From contig NZ_CP049143.1 in the NCBI RefSeq assembly GCF_011044495.1, positions 5,146,001 to 5,210,000 on the forward strand: a stretch of 64,000 nt of DNA, in the 5' to 3' direction. Made by a program: the position numbers and the translations under genes. The notes beneath the pieces are model-generated. The model worked only from the letters and a program-made list of their open reading frames with translations, was not told the origin of the DNA and did not search any database. The DNA is from Roseimicrobium sp. ORNL1 (GTDB lineage Bacteria > Verrucomicrobiota > Verrucomicrobiia > Verrucomicrobiales > Verrucomicrobiaceae). Positions 1-7,031 of this stretch are shown here, piece after piece. How positions within the stretch are numbered: the first letter of the stretch is position 1; the number at the start of each line of letters is the position of its first letter.

Positions 1-901
1 CGCCAGAAATCGTGGAGCCACCCGCGGAAATCATCGCCGTGCCCACCTGCGCCCCGGAGACGATGGCAGCAGTAATAATCTTGGGTGCCTTGGTAAGCAC
101 CGACCACATCAACAGCGCCTGCACCAGGCAGAGAGCCGCGCTCACGATGCCGCCGAAAACGAAGTTGATGGCACCCAACACCGACACGCTGTTGGCATTG
201 CTAATGAGGTCCCCAACAGTGGCCTGGATGCAAAGGAAGCCAAGTCCCCAGCCCAACTGCCAGAACAAGACGGCAACGAGGCCAATCATGTATTTGAAAC
301 CCGTCTCCCGTGTCTTGTCGAACAGCAGCATGCCCAGGAAAATGGGCATGATGGCCAGTCCGATGTATACCGCGCCAATCTGGACCAGGAATCCCACAAT
401 GACCGCCACATAGGTCACGATGGCGATGACGAAGGCGATAATGATGATGATGATGGCGATGAACCCGATGAACATCAGCCCCAGGAACAGGAAGCCCAGC
501 ATCATCTTCGCCACCTGGGAGGCAATCGAGCCTGCTAAACTCTCCCCGATAGTTCGTAAGAAGTCGTTCATCACGCCCTGGACGTCGACATCGATGGAAC
601 TCAGTAGGTTTGGCCCCAGCACGATGTAGGCATCCAGATACCAGCGCGGCACCAGCGCCAGACTCGCCGCGATGATCACGGTCATCAACAACTGGGTGCC
701 CAGACCAGACAGATCTCCTCCCATCTGCACCTTGTACGCAGCCATGAGCAGGCCCGCGAATGCCAATGTCACGGTAAAGATCCGCGTTACGTGGTAAATC
801 TTTCCACAAGCATCCGCGAGCTGCTGGGCGAATCCGGTCTGGATCGCCTCATTCGACATACCATAAGGTATGATGTTTACTGCGGTTATGAACAGATCCA
901 T
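1..901 (-). CDS. VirB6/TrbL-like type IV secretion channel protein (partial)
   Basis: The gene runs off the left edge, so the C-terminus is missing; about 300 residues are visible. The ATG at 901 is the first in frame after the upstream gene's stop and lies 33 bases beyond it, with no clear Shine-Dalgarno sequence. The protein is a polytopic inner-membrane protein with hydrophobic segments near residues 40-57, 70-86, 134-165, 165-193, 204-225 and 244-268. A polar stretch (about 88-130) that could face the periplasm separates the second and third segments. The last visible part (KAPKIITAAIVSGAQVG) looks like the region after the final helix in TrbL/VirB6 proteins. The family forms part of the inner-membrane translocation channel. 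The call rests on topology and on its place downstream of virB4- and virB5-like genes, since VirB6 proteins are poorly conserved. Confidence 0.5.
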   Translation of the reverse strand, partial: MDLFITAVNIIPYGMSNEAIQTGFAQQLADACGKIYHVTRIFTVTLAFAGLLMAAYKVQMGGDLSGLGTQLLMTVIIAASLALVPRWYLDAYIVLGPNLLSSIDVDVQGVMNDFLRTIGESLAGSIASQVAKMMLGFLFLGLMFIGFIAIIIIIIAFVIAIVTYVAVIVGFLVQIGAVYIGLAIMPIFLGMLLFDKTRETGFKYMIGLVAVLFWQLGWGLGFLCIQATVGDLISNANSVSVLGAINFVFGGIVSAALCLVQALLMWSVLTKAPKIITAAIVSGAQVGTAMISAGGSTISG

Positions 902-934
902 TTTAGTGGAGGGGTTGGGTGGAAGCGAGTTGGC

Positions 935-1873
935 TTATCGGTAAGTGGTCCAGGGAAGGAATCCTCCCGTGATACCCGTGGTCGCACCGTCAGTTCCCGA
1001 ACTATCTCCACCGGGTATCAGCGATCCGCCTCCTCTGATCTCGTCGAGAACGCCATCCAGCGCTTCCTGCCGCTCTTCATTCTCGAGTTCGGTGAACTCG
1101 GAGTCCCCCTTCGATCTCATCGAGTTGAGGGTGTAAACTTGCAGACCTTTCACCGCCACGTCGTTGTAGGCGTTGTTGATGTCATCGCCGCAAACCTTGA
1201 GCTGGCCCTGGATGATTTCCACCAAGGCCGTTTGCTTCGCGAGATGGGCAAAATCCTTGGAGTCGCTTTCCATCTCCTCCAGCACATCCTTCAGGATGTC
1301 CAGAAGTTCGGAGCGACGGGTCACCGCGGCATCGCGCACGCGATAGTATTCGTTGATGGCTTTGAGTTGCTCCGATTCACCAATGTAACGACTGGGCACG
1401 CGATCCTCGTCCCGCTCATCACCTCCACCGGGAGGGGTATACTTGAAAGTCGTTCCTAGTTTTTCGATGATGCCGTCACCCGTTTCGTTGAAGAAGTCGC
1501 TACCAGGCTCTTCCACGGGAGGCCGTTCCTGGAGACCACCGGTCTTGGCGTTCTCCACTTTGCCTGCGAGATCGCCGGCTCTGCTCATGCTCACCGCATT
1601 GGGATCGCCAATACGCTCCAGGAGCGAATCCATGCGTTCAACGGTGTCCTGCACCGCGTCCTTGATCGCATCTATGGATGAGTTGTCCTGTTCCGCGATG
1701 GCCCTCATCGCCGCAATGTCCGGCTGGATCAGCCCCAGCTTGGTATCAACGTTCACGAGGTTCTCGTTGGCCTTGATCAATTGTCTCTCCACAAGCTCGT
1801 CGTACACGGCTTCGCCAAACACCAGTCCCGACGGAGCCAGGACTGCGCATAATAGCACTATGGATGTTTTCAT
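935..1873 (-). CDS. VirB5/TrbJ-like secreted T4SS component
   Basis: 312 residues starting at MKTSIVLL, which gives a clean signal peptide (charged N-terminus, hydrophobic core, cleavage near VFG-EA). A longer in-frame start at 1918 would put 15 unconserved residues in front and overlap the upstream lipoprotein gene, so 1873 is preferred. The mature protein is mostly predicted helix, with heptad-like stretches near residues 25-75 and 180-235, a Pro/Gly-rich acidic middle and a Gly/Ser-rich tail. VirB5/TrbJ proteins are periplasmic, helical, pilus-associated factors. The region around TALVEIIQGQLKVC resembles the helix near the C-terminus of that family. Similarity is weak and position between virB4- and virB6-like genes is the main support. 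It could simply be a lineage-specific secreted helical protein. Confidence 0.45.
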   Translation of the reverse strand: MKTSIVLLCAVLAPSGLVFGEAVYDELVERQLIKANENLVNVDTKLGLIQPDIAAMRAIAEQDNSSIDAIKDAVQDTVERMDSLLERIGDPNAVSMSRAGDLAGKVENAKTGGLQERPPVEEPGSDFFNETGDGIIEKLGTTFKYTPPGGGDERDEDRVPSRYIGESEQLKAINEYYRVRDAAVTRRSELLDILKDVLEEMESDSKDFAHLAKQTALVEIIQGQLKVCGDDINNAYNDVAVKGLQVYTLNSMRSKGDSEFTELENEERQEALDGVLDEIRGGGSLIPGGDSSGTDGATTGITGGFLPWTTYR

Positions 1874-1914
1874 GACTTTGGTGGTTTGAATTGGCAAAAC
1901 GAATGAGCAGCGGC

Positions 1915-2586
1915 TCACTCCACCACTTCAATGACGCGGCGATGCTTGTCGATGAGCACGCCGTCACTGGTGGTGTGAGCCGGAACTTCGACTTCATAAT
2001 AGCGATACTGCACTGGCGGCTCTTGATCCTTCATGGTCTTCTGCGCATCGCGCTTGAGCCAGTAAAACTCCTTGATGGCGTCGCTCTTGGCCTTGGCGTA
2101 GCCTTCGTCGTACTTCCTCTGGATCTCCTTCTTGCGGAATCCATCGGTGATGGCGCCCGCCGCAGCGCCGGCAATGGCGCCCGTGATCAGACCGCCGTGC
2201 CGGTCGAAAAGATCATCCTCGTTGTTGTTATTGCCCTGATTGAACAGCGTCGTCGTGGTGGTGGCATCATTTTCATCAACGACGCCGTCACCATTGGTAT
2301 CAGTCCGGCTGCCTGTGACCGTCGTTACCGAGCCACTACCGCTGCCGTTGTTGTTACCGTTATTATTGTTGTTATTATTGTTGTTACCGAAGAAGCCGTT
2401 GCTGTTGTTGCCGTTGTTGCTTCCGTTATTATTGTTATCGTCATTATTACGGAGCTCATCACCAACGGCGCCAAGCACGCCCCCTGTGAGCAGGCCAACC
2501 AGGGCGCCGGAGGGACCTCCATCAGCGCTGCAGGAGATGAAGTAAAAGGGCAGTATGAGCAGCAGAACGCGGGCGGTGCCTTTCAT
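1915..2586 (-). CDS. Asn-rich lipoprotein with glycine zippers and an EF-hand-like loop
   Basis: 223 residues. The N-terminus is a lipoprotein signal ending at Cys19 (YFISC, an atypical lipobox). Two glycine-zipper segments (about 26-42 and 131-148) flank a low-complexity part with long Asn runs (about 47-80). After it comes TDTNGDGVVDEND (95-107), which fits a calcium-binding EF-hand or dockerin loop (Asp at positions 1, 5, 9 and 12). Residues 150-185 form a charged helix, and the tail is beta-like. It sits between the virB4- and virB5-like genes, so an outer-membrane role in the secretion apparatus (VirB7-like position) is possible but unproven; it is far longer than classical VirB7. The Asn codons form an AAC/AAT trinucleotide tract that could change length by slippage. 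I do not recognise a named family. Confidence 0.7.
   Translation of the reverse strand: MKGTARVLLLILPFYFISCSADGGPSGALVGLLTGGVLGAVGDELRNNDDNNNNGSNNGNNSNGFFGNNNNNNNNNGNNNGSGSGSVTTVTGSRTDTNGDGVVDENDATTTTTLFNQGNNNNEDDLFDRHGGLITGAIAGAAAGAITDGFRKKEIQRKYDEGYAKAKSDAIKEFYWLKRDAQKTMKDQEPPVQYRYYEVEVPAHTTSDGVLIDKHRRVIEVVE
2340..2452 (-). repeat. AAC/AAT trinucleotide tract inside the lipoprotein gene
   Basis: On the coding (minus) strand this stretch is dominated by AAT and AAC codons interrupted by GGN and AGC codons. It encodes the Asn/Gly/Ser-rich spacer of the lipoprotein. It is an imperfect microsatellite in a gene whose other parts have ordinary codon use. Loss or gain of units would stay in frame. 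Confidence 0.8.
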
Positions 2587-2657
2587 GTAATGAGTGGTTG
2601 ATGTTGAATTCGGAAACTGGGAGTTTTGGTTACGATTTGGGAGAAAATCGTCCCGCT

Positions 2658-5351
2658 TTAGAGGCGGGCTTGTGCGGTAATCATCTTGAACGCATTGCCG
2701 TCGTACTGCTTGAGCTGCTGGTTCTGGCGCTCGAAGGCCTCACCAGAGGTCGCGCTGGCCAGGATCATCTCCTTGGAAGCGTAGTGTTTACCGATGGCAA
2801 TGCGGGGCCGGCCGGTGGATTCGTGGTAGTACACGAACGAGCCGTACGGATCGGATTTCATTTCTGAAGGGTCAGGGAACGCTGCCACCTGCCGCTTCGT
2901 GATAGAAGGCACGCGGAAGCCCTCGGACATCGCCTCCACATCCCGCTGGTCGGGCTGCTTCAGCATGAACATGATGCGCGAGTTGCCGATCACCGAGGAC
3001 CGCACCGGGTGGTCCTTGATGCGCTGGAACTGCTGGATGATGGAGAACACCCAGGTGGAGTATTTACGCATACGTTCGTAGTACTCACGCGTGATACGCT
3101 CACCGTCCGGCATGGCCAGGAAGGCGGAAAGCTCTTCCAGAATCACGCGCTTGCGGATGTTTCGCGGGCGCCGCATGATCTCCTTGCGGACGTCATTCGT
3201 GATCATGAACGCCGCCACATCGCGCAATTCCTTCGCGGACTCAGGGATGAACGAAAGCTCGAAATGGACGACCTTCTTGGTGAGGTCCACATTGTTGACC
3301 CCGTCAAGAATCGCGCCGTAGCGACCATTCCTGCCCCAGGGTTCGAGCAGCGTGCGAAGCAACCCGAGATCTTCATGAGCGCGGCGCTGACGGCTCTCCA
3401 GATTGAGCATTTCCACAAACTGTCCGTGAGTCGGCATGTCCTCCGCGGACATGAGGGTATAAGCCAGGGACATCAGTTCTGTCCGCTGGCCGGGGTCGTT
3501 CATGAAGTCCTCCACCTGGGCGGCATCTAAATCAGACTCCCTCAACCCGACCGCATTGCTGTCGCCTTCGAGGCAGGCATTGGAGTAATCCAGCCAGCAG
3601 TCCGCAATGGTGGTGCCACGGGGAAGGTGCTTGGCGCCCCATTCACGCGCGGCAAAGCAGCGGCGCGCCGCCTCATAACGCTCTTCGGGATGACGCATGG
3701 CCCAGGACTCGAACTGATCCTGGTACAAGCGCTCCACCTGCTTGGAGAGCAGCGCCTGTCGCACGCGGTCCTTGTCCACATCCTTGGGCGGGCCCGCCAT
3801 GAGGTGTGCCACCGCAGTGGCCCCACCGAGCTGGTCTGGACTCAGCGGCAGACCACGCGTGTCAAAGTAGTTGAAGGTAAGGTTGCCGTTCGGCTGGACG
3901 ATGATGGGCTCACAGCCATACAACCGGGTGAACAAGTTGTAGGACAGGCCCTCCTCCACGATCGCCGTGAAGTCATAATACGGCGCAGTCTGCGTGAGCA
4001 GGTCGATGGTGAACACGCTCTTGCCCGCACCGGAGGCGCCGAACATGATGCCGTGCTCAGGACGCTGCGCGCCCTTCTTACCGACGAACGTCACGCAACC
4101 CATGAGCGCGCCACGCGGTCCGTCGTAAATCGCTTCCGCTTCTTCGAGGTCACCTGTCGGCGTGCTGGAGATGGGCAGCAGGTCCGCGAGGTTGACGTCT
4201 TCGACGTAAAGCTTGAAGTCGTTATAGGGCGACCACGACCAACCAGGCATGGTGAGCTGCCAGTAATTTTTCACCGAGGTGGGCAGCGTAGGCTCATAGG
4301 CCTGGGCGCCACCCAGCTTCAGGATGGAGCTCTTCACGGCAGCGAGTTTGCCATTGCAGCCGTCCTCCGTGCGATCCCACACGCGCACCAGCAGGTGCAC
4401 GCGGTAGGGCACCACTTCGTTGGTCGCCAGGCGACGGACACGGGTGCGCAGCTTGGCAATGGTCGCCTCAATGGACGCCGTGATTTTGCCGCGCTCATAC
4501 TTGGCCAAACGGGACTCCGTCTCGACACGGTCCTTCTCCACGTCGCCGGCCTCGATGTTCACGGAGATCTGGTAGTCCATGATGTCGAGCTGCGTCAGCA
4601 GCCGCATCATGCCGATGTAGGTGAACTTCGGCAGGGTCTTCAACACGCAAACCCCCTGATAAAAGCCATCCAGCTTGAACATGGAGGACTTCATGTTCAG
4701 CGGAGCGGCATCTCCGTTGAAACACATGTCGCAGACCGACTGCGCAGGATCATACAGATCGTCCAGCACCACGGCCTCATTCTCAAAAGCACTGGGATTG
4801 AAGAAGCGGTAGAACTCCTGGAAGTGGTCCATGTTCGTCATGGGCACCACCACCCCGCCCAGGGGCGTGAGCTGGCCACGCAGGGCCGCTTCCAGTTCGG
4901 CCTGCTCCCGCGTGGCGGCCTGCAGCACCTCCTCATAATAGGCACGACCCGCCCCGCCGACCTTGCCGGCGATCTTGGAAGAGAAATAGAAATTCAGGTG
5001 CTCACGGCGGAGTTGGCGCGACTTGATCTTTTTGTCGTACCGGCTGTAGCGCTCCTCACGCGCCTTGATGGACCAGTTGTCTCCACCGAGACGCTCGGTT
5101 TCCTCCTTGTACCGCTCAATTTCATGGCGGTAGTCGCTGTCTACGCTCCAGGTCACCTGGAGGCGGAGATCCGGATGCACCAGGCGCAACAAGATACGCA
5201 GGTTGTCCTCCAGCGACATCAGCCACTCCGGGTCGGTATTTTCCGTGTCCGGCAGTTCTACGGAGTATCCACGGCCGATGGCGCCGCCCTTCTGCAGCCC
5301 CCGGTAGATCACGAGGTTGCGGTCTAAATACGCGTCAATGATCTTTGCCAT
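2658..5351 (-). CDS. VirB4/TraC-family type IV secretion ATPase
   Basis: 897 residues, a usual length for VirB4/TraC. The N-terminal half (about 1-400) is the VirB4-type domain. Walker A is GASGAGKS at 438-445. Walker B is RVILEEL at about 735-741, followed by the family's glutamine motif (IIQQFQ, about 771-776) and a late arginine-rich segment. VirB4 proteins are cytoplasmic or inner-membrane hexameric ATPases that drive pilus assembly and substrate transfer. The start overlaps the end of the virB3-like gene by 17 bases, as virB3 and virB4 are often coupled or fused. This is the best-supported member of the cluster. Which substrate, DNA or protein, is moved cannot be told: no relaxase, coupling protein or VirB8-B11 homologue lies in the window. 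Confidence 0.88.
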   Translation of the reverse strand: MAKIIDAYLDRNLVIYRGLQKGGAIGRGYSVELPDTENTDPEWLMSLEDNLRILLRLVHPDLRLQVTWSVDSDYRHEIERYKEETERLGGDNWSIKAREERYSRYDKKIKSRQLRREHLNFYFSSKIAGKVGGAGRAYYEEVLQAATREQAELEAALRGQLTPLGGVVVPMTNMDHFQEFYRFFNPSAFENEAVVLDDLYDPAQSVCDMCFNGDAAPLNMKSSMFKLDGFYQGVCVLKTLPKFTYIGMMRLLTQLDIMDYQISVNIEAGDVEKDRVETESRLAKYERGKITASIEATIAKLRTRVRRLATNEVVPYRVHLLVRVWDRTEDGCNGKLAAVKSSILKLGGAQAYEPTLPTSVKNYWQLTMPGWSWSPYNDFKLYVEDVNLADLLPISSTPTGDLEEAEAIYDGPRGALMGCVTFVGKKGAQRPEHGIMFGASGAGKSVFTIDLLTQTAPYYDFTAIVEEGLSYNLFTRLYGCEPIIVQPNGNLTFNYFDTRGLPLSPDQLGGATAVAHLMAGPPKDVDKDRVRQALLSKQVERLYQDQFESWAMRHPEERYEAARRCFAAREWGAKHLPRGTTIADCWLDYSNACLEGDSNAVGLRESDLDAAQVEDFMNDPGQRTELMSLAYTLMSAEDMPTHGQFVEMLNLESRQRRAHEDLGLLRTLLEPWGRNGRYGAILDGVNNVDLTKKVVHFELSFIPESAKELRDVAAFMITNDVRKEIMRRPRNIRKRVILEELSAFLAMPDGERITREYYERMRKYSTWVFSIIQQFQRIKDHPVRSSVIGNSRIMFMLKQPDQRDVEAMSEGFRVPSITKRQVAAFPDPSEMKSDPYGSFVYYHESTGRPRIAIGKHYASKEMILASATSGEAFERQNQQLKQYDGNAFKMITAQARL

Positions 5352-5730
5352 CGATGCTGGTCTTCCTGGTCGGCGCTTTGATGTTTTCCAGCCAGGGGAG
5401 CTTCATCGCCTCCACCTGTTTGGGAGAGAAATAATTGAGTCGGGTCAGCTTGATGATAAGCCACTCAGCCAGCTCAATATCATAAGAGACGGGCTTCCCC
5501 TGCTTCAAGCCAAAAACATAGGCAGAGACCACCACCACAGGCAGGCTCATGATGAGCAAATTTGCCCACATGGGGTAGTTCAGATTGTCCACCCCCTGGG
5601 ATAGAATCAAAGACAGGCCCACAGCACCAAGCAGCAGGAGAACATTGTTCCCCTGAAAGCCGGCAAAACCCTGGCTGACCTCGCGGCCTTCGTTGGTTTC
5701 GTAATAGCGGACCTTGGCCTCTTCTTCCAT
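5335..5730 (-). CDS. VirB3/TrbD-like inner-membrane protein
   Basis: 131 residues with two closely spaced hydrophobic segments (about 27-44 and 54-75) and a cytoplasmic tail of about 55 residues. That is the topology of VirB3/TrbD, which partners VirB4 at the inner membrane. The gene ends inside the first codons of the VirB4-like gene (17-base overlap), so the two are probably translationally coupled. Sequence similarity to known VirB3 is too low to be certain by eye. The call relies on size, topology and the virB2-virB3-virB4 gene order. Confidence 0.52.
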   Translation of the reverse strand: MEEEAKVRYYETNEGREVSQGFAGFQGNNVLLLLGAVGLSLILSQGVDNLNYPMWANLLIMSLPVVVVSAYVFGLKQGKPVSYDIELAEWLIIKLTRLNYFSPKQVEAMKLPWLENIKAPTRKTSIDGKDH

Positions 5731-5772
5731 GCAGCTCTAGAGAAAGTAACGGTGACTGACAAGCACCCTCAA

Positions 5773-5807
5773 GCAGAGTCCGCGCCATGAACGGAAGCGG
5801 ACTCTGC
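5773..5807 (-). promoter_or_regulatory. Perfect hairpin in the virB2-virB3 intergenic gap
   Basis: Arms 5773-5783 and 5797-5807 (GCAGAGTCCGC and its exact complement) form an 11-bp stem with a 13-base loop. On the minus transcript it lies 30 bases past the pilin-like gene's stop and 43 bases before the virB3-like start. No U-run follows (TTGAGGGTGCTTG), so it is not a standard intrinsic terminator. It may protect or punctuate the pilin mRNA, giving more pilin than the downstream proteins. Confidence 0.5.
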
Positions 5808-5836
5808 GGGGCGAACCACCTTCACCCTGGACGGGA

Positions 5837-6181
5837 TCAAGAGTTCAGGTCGATGTCTTCGAGACCTTCTTGTCCGGAGCTGCCGAACATGGCCTTCACG
5901 ATGAGGAAGGCGAGACCGCCAACCAGGGCACCGACGAGGCCGTAAATCATGCGCTCAGTCTGACCCATCATGAACATCACGGCCGCGAAAAGGAGACCGC
6001 CGAATGCCAGCACCAGGCCGACAAGGTTCAGAATGCCCAGCGCGCCGCCCATGTTCTGCTTAAGCTCATCTGCTGAGCTGCTGGCCGCGAGGAAGGGCGA
6101 GGTAACGGACAGCAACTTGAACCCAATTTGGGAAACATTCGTTGCCTGGACTGCGAGGGTGACTGCAAGAGTGGTTGACAT
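5837..6181 (-). CDS. VirB2/TrbC-like pilin precursor
   Basis: 114 residues: an N-terminal leader-like part with small residues (cleavage could fall near LAASS, about residue 33), then two strong hydrophobic helices (about 47-71 and 78-97) joined by a short polar turn (GQTER), and a short acidic tail. This is the layout of VirB2/TrbC pilins, whose mature form is two transmembrane helices stored in the inner membrane before pilus assembly. It is the first gene of the minus-strand cluster. Its place before virB3- and virB4-like genes matches the classical order. Pilins of this class diverge strongly, so the support is topology plus context. Confidence 0.55.
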   Translation of the reverse strand: MSTTLAVTLAVQATNVSQIGFKLLSVTSPFLAASSSADELKQNMGGALGILNLVGLVLAFGGLLFAAVMFMMGQTERMIYGLVGALVGGLAFLIVKAMFGSSGQEGLEDIDLNS

Positions 6182-6430
6182 GGGTTTGGGATTTCAGGTT
6201 GTTCGATTGGTCGATTGCGTCTTTTCGTTGGGGAGGGGCGGATTTGCAAATCTTCGCCCGCAACGAAGATTTCGGAATGGAGCACGTTGAGTTACGAAAA
6301 TACACGAGAATTTTTTTGGATTCACGATTCCCTACAATTAAGTAAGGTTTGAGGAGCAGGGAGACCCCTACCTCTGGCGTCGCACTCTCCACCCGCCCCA
6401 CCCCATTCCATCCGAGCGTCCCTGCCGTCC
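6182..6430. other. Divergent intergenic region upstream of the T4SS-like cluster
   Basis: This gap of about 250 bases separates the divergent pilin-like gene and the GspG-like gene and must hold promoters for both. The stretch 6285-6350 is clearly AT-richer than its surroundings, with a run of seven T at about 6310. No -35/-10 pair is good enough to call, and I see no palindrome. Confidence 0.35.
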
Positions 6431-6901
6431 ATGAGCCAGCCTGCCCAACCCGGTCAACCAAAGAAAAAAAAGTGGAAGTGGCTCCGGGTGACGGGCTGGA
6501 TCGTCGGCATCATCCTTCTGATACAGGTCATCGCTTATATCGTCGTCGGTCGTCTTGCCTCACAACATCCCGGTGGAAAAGAGGGCTTCCAGCAGGAGAT
6601 GGAGGCGAAAATCCAGATTTTGAACCTGAAGTTTCTGCTTGGCGTTCACCAGCGCTCCAAGGGACGCTATCCCACGGAGAAGGAAGGTTTGGCCGCCATC
6701 TTCTCCGACAAGTACAAGTCGAAGGACAAGACCGACGTCGGTGAGCCCGATGCGATCCGGGAAAAGCTCCTCGACCCATGGAAGCGCAGGTACCAGTATC
6801 GCTTCCCCGGGATCCACAACAAGAAGGATGGCGGCTACGATCTCTTCTCCCTCGGAGCAGATGGTATTGAGGACACGGAAGACGACGTCAAGAACTGGTG
6901 A
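6431..6901 (+). CDS. Membrane-anchored GspG-like (type II pseudopilin C-terminal domain) protein
   Basis: 156 residues. A basic N-terminus (KKKKWKW) precedes one transmembrane helix (about 19-39). The C-terminal half has the signature of the major type II pseudopilin GspG: LLDPWKRRYQYRFPG (113-127) and YDLFSLGADGIEDTEDD (136-152), the loop that binds calcium in GspG. The usual prepilin leader with a Gly-Phe cleavage site and a Glu at +5 is absent, so it is probably anchored by an uncleaved helix and not assembled by a prepilin peptidase. It has no secretin or ATPase neighbours. A gap of 130 bases separates it from the TPR gene on the same strand, so co-transcription is possible. Confidence 0.7.
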   Translation: MSQPAQPGQPKKKKWKWLRVTGWIVGIILLIQVIAYIVVGRLASQHPGGKEGFQQEMEAKIQILNLKFLLGVHQRSKGRYPTEKEGLAAIFSDKYKSKDKTDVGEPDAIREKLLDPWKRRYQYRFPGIHNKKDGGYDLFSLGADGIEDTEDDVKNW

Positions 6902-7031
6902 CGACTGCCCGGTCCAGCCGAGAGAAGCCTTGCGCATGCCACAAAAAACTCCCATGATGCCCCACGCACCTGCCCGCCGGCCCAGGTCTGGCCACGTCTT
7001 GTGTGCGGCTGGTTCCTGAAGCGCCCCGCCA

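Noticed and set aside
201-809. Minus-strand open frame of 202 codons
   Set aside because: The frame that starts at 901 gives a coherent polytopic membrane protein; this one is Arg/His/Gly-rich shadow.
3627-5327. Plus-strand open frame of 566 codons opposite the VirB4-like gene
   Set aside because: His/Arg/Gln-rich translation with no motifs; it is the complement of the well-supported ATPase gene in GC-rich DNA.
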